From NCBI GenBank assembly GCA_017541325.1, contig JAFXZI010000003.1:1-64000 (forward strand): a DNA stretch of 64,000 nucleotides, in the 5' to 3' direction. The notes below the pieces were generated by a model. That model was not told the DNA's origin. It searched no databases and worked only from the letters and a program-made list of their open reading frames with translations. Of the stretch, positions 60,322-64,000 are shown in pieces; the stretch's first letter is position 1, and each line of letters begins with the position of its first letter. The position numbers and the translations under genes were made by a program. This DNA comes from Bacilli bacterium. GTDB lineage: Bacteria > Bacillota_I > Bacilli_A > RF39 > UBA660.

Positions 60322-62220
60322 ATGGATATAAAAGAAGAAAAAAGAAATATATTAAAATCAATAATACTAATTATAATATTATTTTTAATAATATCTTTTT
60401 TTGTATATTCTAATTTTAATAAAAAACCCAAAGAATTATATAGTAATGAAAGTATAATAGAGATTAATGAAAATGAAGAAATTGATTTAGGAAATGATAG
60501 TAAAAATACTGAATATAGCTCTGATGATGAATTTATTGCAAAAGTTGATGAAAAAGGAAAAGTTACTCCAGTTTCACCAGGAAAGACAAAGATTTATATT
60601 AAAAATGGTAATAAAATAAAAACAGTTGAGATAACAGTAAAAGAAACACCAAAAAAACAACAAGATAATGAAAAACAAGAATCAGAAGAAAAAACAAAAG
60701 AAGAACAAACTACAACAACAAAGAAACATATAGTAGATGCTACTAATATAACTCTAAATAAAGTTGATTATTCACTAGGTATAAATGAAACATATAAATT
60801 AGTAGCTACTGTAAATCCAGATAATACAACTGATAAAACTGTTAAATGGAGAAGTAGTAATTCAACTATTGTATCTGTTAAAAATGGAGAAATAAAAGGA
60901 TTAAAAACAGGAACAGCAACAATAACAGCAGAAACTATTAATGGAAAAACTGCTTCTTGTAAAATAACTGTTGGACAATCTGTTAACAGTATTTCTTTAT
61001 CTCAAAGCAACGTATCAATTGGTACAGGAAGCAGTCCTTCTGTTACAGTTAAGGTAAGTATTTTTCCAAGCAATGCAACAAATAAAAACATTACTTGGAT
61101 AAGCAGTAACACTAATGTTGCAACTGTAACAAACGGAAGAATAAAAGGAATTCATAGTGGAACAGCAACAATAACAGCAAGAACTAATAATGGGAAAACT
61201 GCAACAGTAAAAGTAAAAGTAACAAGTACAGAAAGAATTCATTTTATTCCAGTTAAACAAAACAAAAATGTCGGTGCTAAAGGAGATGCAATTCTTCTTG
61301 AATCAAATGGATACTTTGGTATGGTTGATACTGGATGTAGTAATATAACTAGTACAAGTCAAGTAATATCTTTTTTAAATACTTTAGGAATTAAAAAGAA
61401 TGGTACTCCTTTAGATTTTATTCTTCTTACACATATACATGAAGATCATGCTGGAGGATTTATTCCAATTTTACAATCTGGAATTAAAGTAAAAAATTTA
61501 TATATGAAAAGATATAGTACTTCTTTAGGAAAGAATTATACAGGATATACTAATATTATTAATTGTGCAAATGGTAATAATAAATGTACAAAAGTAGATA
61601 AAGTAGTTCTTACTCAAACTATAGATAATACTAGTTGTCCAGAAAAAAGTAATAGAGCAAACAGTAATTTTAATTGTACTGCAAATCTAAATTTCCAAAA
61701 TATGAAAATAAAATTATATAATACAGGATATGTAATGAAAGATGGAGATTTAGGAGAAAATGGAACTAAATATAAGTGTCATAAAAAGAAAGATGGTGTT
61801 GTTGAAACCTATAATGCAAATTACGAATCTATTTATGCATATATTTTTGTTAATAATCACAAGATTGTTTTAGCTGCAGATGCTCTTGGAGATAAAGCTG
61901 GAACTGATCTAAATACAGTTTTATTTGAAACAGATAGATGGTATAAACAAATATTAAAAGATACTGGAACGGGAATAGATATTTTAAAAGCACCACATCA
62001 TGGAGATAATAATAGTGATATAAATTATACTAATTTAAAACCAAAAAATGTAGTTGTTACCAACTCTCTACCAGCTTTAGGAAATAATCCAACTAGAATA
62101 AAAGCCTATACAAACTTAAATGCTCGTATTCTTTATGTTGAATACTATGATAATACAAGAAAGACTTTGTTAGGTGAATTAAATCCAGCAACAATTACAT
62201 GGGGAAGAGAAGGGTTTTAA
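60322..62220 (+). CDS. Membrane-anchored Big2-repeat metallo-beta-lactamase protein
   Basis: A 632-residue surface protein. An N-terminal membrane segment (about 12-30) is followed by one Big2-like Ig repeat (about 40-108), a Gln/Glu/Thr linker (110-138), two further Big2 repeats (about 140-217 and 220-298, each ending GTATITAxTxNGKTA) and an MBL domain (about 300-632). The metal motif is THIHEDHAGG (370-379); later ligands are D in AADAL and H in APHHGDNN (H559-H560). The domain is like that of ComEC/Rec2 and phosphorylcholine esterases. A Cys-rich insert (five Cys within about 415-455) is unusual. It follows ychF by 12 bp with a GGAATAAAT site. Substrate unknown; extracellular DNA or phosphoesters are possible. 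Confidence 0.85.
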   Translation: MDIKEEKRNILKSIILIIILFLIISFFVYSNFNKKPKELYSNESIIEINENEEIDLGNDSKNTEYSSDDEFIAKVDEKGKVTPVSPGKTKIYIKNGNKIKTVEITVKETPKKQQDNEKQESEEKTKEEQTTTTKKHIVDATNITLNKVDYSLGINETYKLVATVNPDNTTDKTVKWRSSNSTIVSVKNGEIKGLKTGTATITAETINGKTASCKITVGQSVNSISLSQSNVSIGTGSSPSVTVKVSIFPSNATNKNITWISSNTNVATVTNGRIKGIHSGTATITARTNNGKTATVKVKVTSTERIHFIPVKQNKNVGAKGDAILLESNGYFGMVDTGCSNITSTSQVISFLNTLGIKKNGTPLDFILLTHIHEDHAGGFIPILQSGIKVKNLYMKRYSTSLGKNYTGYTNIINCANGNNKCTKVDKVVLTQTIDNTSCPEKSNRANSNFNCTANLNFQNMKIKLYNTGYVMKDGDLGENGTKYKCHKKKDGVVETYNANYESIYAYIFVNNHKIVLAADALGDKAGTDLNTVLFETDRWYKQILKDTGTGIDILKAPHHGDNNSDINYTNLKPKNVVVTNSLPALGNNPTRIKAYTNLNARILYVEYYDNTRKTLLGELNPATITWGREGF

Positions 62221-62221
62221 T

Positions 62222-62257
62222 AGAAAAGTAAAAATAGTTTACTTTTCTTTTTTTATT
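62222..62257 (+). terminator. Terminator of the ychF-MBL unit
   Basis: AGAAAAGTAAA and TTTACTTTTCT form an 11-bp stem with a 5-nt loop, then T residues. Confidence 0.9.
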
Positions 62258-62266
62258 TGCTATACT
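62238..62266 (+). promoter_or_regulatory. Predicted rpsF promoter
   Basis: TTTACT, 17 bp, TGC-TATACT (62261-62266) is an extended -10 promoter overlapping the upstream terminator. Confidence 0.55.
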
Positions 62267-62272
62267 ACTAAC

Positions 62273-62320
62273 GAGTATTTCGGTACTCCTTGTCTAGAAA
62301 TAGACCTTATGGCCAGAAGG
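62273..62320 (+). promoter_or_regulatory. Structured leader of the rpsF-ssb-rpsR operon
   Basis: Two hairpins are visible: GAGTAT-TTCG-GTACTC (62273-62288) with a UUCG loop and GTCTA-GAAA-TAGAC (62292-62305) with a GNRA loop. They lie between the promoter and the GGAGG site. rpsF leaders are known to be bound by S6-S18 for feedback in several bacteria. Whether this leader has that motif cannot be decided by eye. Confidence 0.5.
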
Positions 62321-62329
62321 AGGTGTAGT

Positions 62330-62617
62330 ATGTTTAAATATGAATTAATGTTTATAGTTAAACCTGATCTTGAAGAAGCTAACATTAAAAAAGTTGGTGA
62401 AGAAATGAAAGCTTTAGTTGAATCAAATGGAGCTAAAGTAGTTGATTACAAAGAGATGGGTCAAAAAGAACTAGCTTATGAAATAAAAGGATACAAAAAT
62501 GGTTATTATTTCTTAATCGTTATTGAATCAAAAGACGATAAAGCTGTTAATGAATTTAGTCGTGTAAGCTTAATTAACGAAAATATTATACGTAATTTAG
62601 TAGTTAAAGCAGACTAG
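62330..62617 (+). CDS. rpsF: 30S ribosomal protein S6
   Basis: S6 binds S18 on the platform of the 30S subunit. The start is the ATG at 62330 (MFKYELMFIVKPDL, 95 residues), with AGAAGGAGGTG upstream; a frame from 62309 contains the ribosome binding site and is rejected. VDYKEMGQKELAYEIKGYKNGYYF and the C-terminal RNLVVKAD are typical. The operon rpsF-ssb-rpsR follows with 12-16 bp gaps. Confidence 0.97.
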   Translation: MFKYELMFIVKPDLEEANIKKVGEEMKALVESNGAKVVDYKEMGQKELAYEIKGYKNGYYFLIVIESKDDKAVNEFSRVSLINENIIRNLVVKAD

Positions 62618-62629
62618 AAAAGAGGAAAT

Positions 62630-63082
62630 ATGAATAAAGTATTTTTAATAGGAAGATTAACTCGTGATCCAGAACTTAGATATTCAGCTGATAATAATGC
62701 TGTATGTAGATTTAGTATTGCTGTTGATAGAGCATATACTGGTTCTAATGGTGAAAGAGGAACAGATTTTATAAATATTGTTGTTTTTGGAAGACAAGCT
62801 GAAAATGTACAAAAATATATAACTAAAGGAAGTCAAATAGCAGTTGATGGTAGAATTCAAACAGGATCTTATGAAAAAGATGGTGTTAAAAGAAATACTT
62901 TCGATGTTATTGCTAACAACGTTCAATTCTTAGATTCTAAAAATAAAGGAACTAATGATTTTGAAAGCAATGTTACTCCTGATAGTTTCTCTAATGAACC
63001 TGAAACATCTAGTGTTAAAGATGATCCATTTGCTGATTTTGGTTCAAGTATTGAAATAAATGATGACGAGTTACCATTTTAA
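62630..63082 (+). CDS. ssb: Single-stranded DNA-binding protein
   Basis: SSB of 150 residues: the OB-fold (about 1-105) with NKVFLIGRLTRDPELRYSADNNAVCRF and FINIVVFGRQAENVQKYITKG, a disordered Ser/Asp-rich linker, and the acidic tip DDELPF that recruits repair and replication proteins. It has the conserved place between rpsF and rpsR. The start follows AGAGGAAAT. Confidence 0.97.
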   Translation: MNKVFLIGRLTRDPELRYSADNNAVCRFSIAVDRAYTGSNGERGTDFINIVVFGRQAENVQKYITKGSQIAVDGRIQTGSYEKDGVKRNTFDVIANNVQFLDSKNKGTNDFESNVTPDSFSNEPETSSVKDDPFADFGSSIEINDDELPF

Positions 63083-63098
63083 ATAAGGAGGTTAAACT

Positions 63099-63314
63099 AT
63101 GGCAGAATTTTATAGAAAAAAGAAAAAAGTATGTTATATGTGCTCTGGTAAAGATATTAATTATAAAGACGTTGAAGTTCTAAAAAGATATATTAATGAA
63201 AGAGGTAAAATTTTACCAAGAAGAGTTACTGGTGCATGTGCAGAACATCAAAGACATATAGCTCGTGAAATAAAAAGAGCTAGAGCAATTGCTTTATTAC
63301 CATATTGTAAATAA
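63099..63314 (+). CDS. rpsR: 30S ribosomal protein S18
   Basis: S18, 71 residues. It has the zinc-binding form with C12-x2-C15, and [47 protein letters not shown], which holds the family's RR-TG and H-Q motifs. GGAGGTTAAACT precedes the ATG. Confidence 0.97.
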   Translation: MAEFYRKKKKVCYMCSGKDINYKDVEVLKRYINERGKILPRRVTGACAEHQRHIAREIKRARAIALLPYCK

Positions 63315-63338
63315 GATAACGAAAGTTATCTTTTTTTG
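63313..63338 (+). terminator. Terminator of rpsF-ssb-rpsR
   Basis: AAGATAAC (63313-63320), loop GAAA, GTTATCTT (63325-63332), then T residues. The rpsR stop lies just before it. Confidence 0.92.
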
Positions 63339-63388
63339 TAAATGTTTGTAAATACCACTCAAATTTGACGTTTCAATTTACTGTTAAG

Positions 63389-63397
63389 TGATATAAT
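63389..63397 (+). promoter_or_regulatory. Extended -10 promoter of divIC
   Basis: TGATATAAT at 63389-63397. TTGACG at 63365-63370 is 21 bp away, too far for a normal -35, so the promoter depends on the extended -10. Confidence 0.55.
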
Positions 63398-63422
63398 TAG
63401 GATGAGAAAGTGGGTGGTAAAA

Positions 63423-63740
63423 ATGGCTACCGTAAAAAGGAAGAACAAAGGTAGTACGCTAAGGTTCTTAACATTAGGTGTGTTATCTGTTATTGTCGTG
63501 TCTGCAGTTTTTACTACTCTTAGTAAAATGTGGCTTAATATCTATGAAAAGTATAATGAAAAAAAGACACTTGAATCAACACTTGTTTCATTAAGAGAAA
63601 GTAATGAATCTTTAGAAATAGATGTTGAAAAATTACAAGATCCTGAATATGTTGCTCGTTATTTAAAAGAAAAATATTTTTATTCTTCTAATGATGAATA
63701 TATAATAAGAATACCAACTGGAGAACAAAACGAGAAATAG
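63423..63740 (+). CDS. divIC: Septum formation protein DivIC/FtsB family
   Basis: A 105-residue bitopic cell-division protein, starting at the ATG at 63423 (MATVKRKNKGS), after GGGTGG. It has a cytoplasmic basic N-terminus, one membrane segment (about 17-38) and a coiled coil (about 43-80, LNIYEKYNEKKTLESTLVSL) followed by the PEYVARYLKEKYFYS module that is typical of FtsB/DivIC. It acts with FtsL and DivIB at the septum. The next gene, tilS, begins 9 bp later, an arrangement seen in Bacillus (divIC-yabR-...-tilS). Confidence 0.92.
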   Translation: MATVKRKNKGSTLRFLTLGVLSVIVVSAVFTTLSKMWLNIYEKYNEKKTLESTLVSLRESNESLEIDVEKLQDPEYVARYLKEKYFYSSNDEYIIRIPTGEQNEK

Positions 63741-63749
63741 GTGAAGAAG

Positions 63750-64000
63750 ATGCAAAAAGTTATTGACTATCTAATTAATGATTTAAAATTAAAAGATGGA
63801 GATGTTGTTGTATTAGGTAATTCTTATGGCCCTGATTCAATGGCATTAATGGATATTCTATTAAAACTAAGTGAAAAAATAGATATATCTATTGTTGTAG
63901 CACACGTAAATCATAATGTAAGAAGTGAAAGCTTTCAAGAAAAAGATCTCTTGGAATCTTTTTGCATGAATAAAAAAGTTATTTTTGAATCTATGGTTAT
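63750..64000 (+). CDS. tilS: tRNA(Ile)-lysidine synthase TilS, 5' part
   Basis: The gene begins at the ATG at 63750 (MQKVIDYLINDLKLKDGD), after TAGGTGAAGA, and runs past the window end. TilS makes lysidine at C34 of tRNA-Ile(CAU). The ATP PP-loop motif SGGxDS normally follows a hydrophobic strand. Here it is VVVLGNSYGPDSMALM, so the first two Gly-type positions read S-Y-G-P-D-S, with Tyr in place of Gly. The next motif AHVNHNVRSESFQEKDLLESFC matches TilS. About 83 residues are visible. Confidence 0.85.
   Translation, partial: MQKVIDYLINDLKLKDGDVVVLGNSYGPDSMALMDILLKLSEKIDISIVVAHVNHNVRSESFQEKDLLESFCMNKKVIFESMV

Noticed and set aside
61015-61260. Cys/Tyr-rich minus-strand frame opposite the Big2 repeats
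   Set aside because: It is a shadow of the Ser/Thr/Ala-rich coding strand with no start site.
7591-62330. Longer starts of prmC, prfA, rpmE, rlmH, recR-ybaB region, tadA, gyrB, rpmH, mnmG, noc, yyzM, ychF, rpsF and divIC
   Set aside because: The upstream in-frame codons lack a Shine-Dalgarno, overlap it, or lie inside the promoter or the preceding gene. The chosen starts have good sites and match the family N-termini.

Overview
The window is the replication-origin region of a low-GC, wall-bearing member of the Bacillota, most likely class Bacilli. Evidence: strongly AT-rich DNA; a Bacillus-type order rpmH-rnpA-yidC-jag-mnmE-mnmG-rsmG-noc-parA-parB to the right of dnaA, and dnaN-recF-gyrB-gyrA plus tadA/SRP RNA/dnaX/ybaB/recR/holB/ricT/rsmI to the left; a methionine T-box; delta subunit RpoE, Noc, SpoVG and a ComK-like protein. 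TGA is used as a stop (for example prfA and yidC), so the code is standard. No sporulation-specific gene is seen (SpoVG is not diagnostic). The compact operons and reduced proteins (short MetG, GdpP cut to its DHH module) suggest a streamlined, perhaps host-associated lineage; the genus cannot be named from the sequence.

Layout. The probable oriC lies at about 46.1-46.35 kb, between dnaA (minus) and rpmH (plus). Nearly every gene left of it is on the minus strand and every gene right of it is on the plus strand, so both arms are transcribed away from the origin. The only left-arm exception is a lemA-like gene at 12.5 kb. From the left end: secA, hpf, a tagO-like gene, rpiB, rpmE, murA, prmC/prfA, rpoE, argS, ywiB-like, pta; lemA; ung, secreted amidase, rlmH, walJ-like, an M23 peptidase, dnaC helicase, rplI, a DHH phosphoesterase, spoVG, rsmA, a 3D-domain protein, tatD, metG with its T-box, an unknown protein, mfd, pth, rsmI, trmN6-like, ricT, holB, recR, ybaB, dnaX; a 915-bp non-coding array; tadA, SRP RNA, gyrA, gyrB, recF, comK-like, dnaN, dnaA. 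To the right: rpmH to rsmG, then noc, parA, parB, mscS-like, yyzM-like, an AbgT-family transporter, an anchored unknown, ychF, a Big2/metallo-beta-lactamase surface protein, rpsF-ssb-rpsR, divIC and the 5' part of tilS.

Main points of interest. (1) The dnaX-tadA gap holds five perfect 16-bp parS palindromes (TGTTTCACGTGAAACA) interleaved with three perfect 14-bp Noc-binding sites (ATTTCCCGGGAAAT), partly in about 205-208-bp tandem repeats and with a fixed parS-to-NBS offset of 60-61 bp. This looks like a composite centromere for ParB and Noc together. (2) The cognate Noc is about twice the usual length, with a long Pro/Gln/Asn-rich segment carrying a repeated S-[LI]-F-type motif. (3) A ComK-like competence regulator sits inside the dnaA-dnaN-recF-gyrB block, with a perfect palindrome in its predicted promoter spacer. 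(4) A nine-codon upstream frame with a good ribosome binding site overlaps the recF start, which has none. (5) A membrane-anchored Big2-MBL protein is inserted between ychF and rpsF. Much of the rest is conserved housekeeping.
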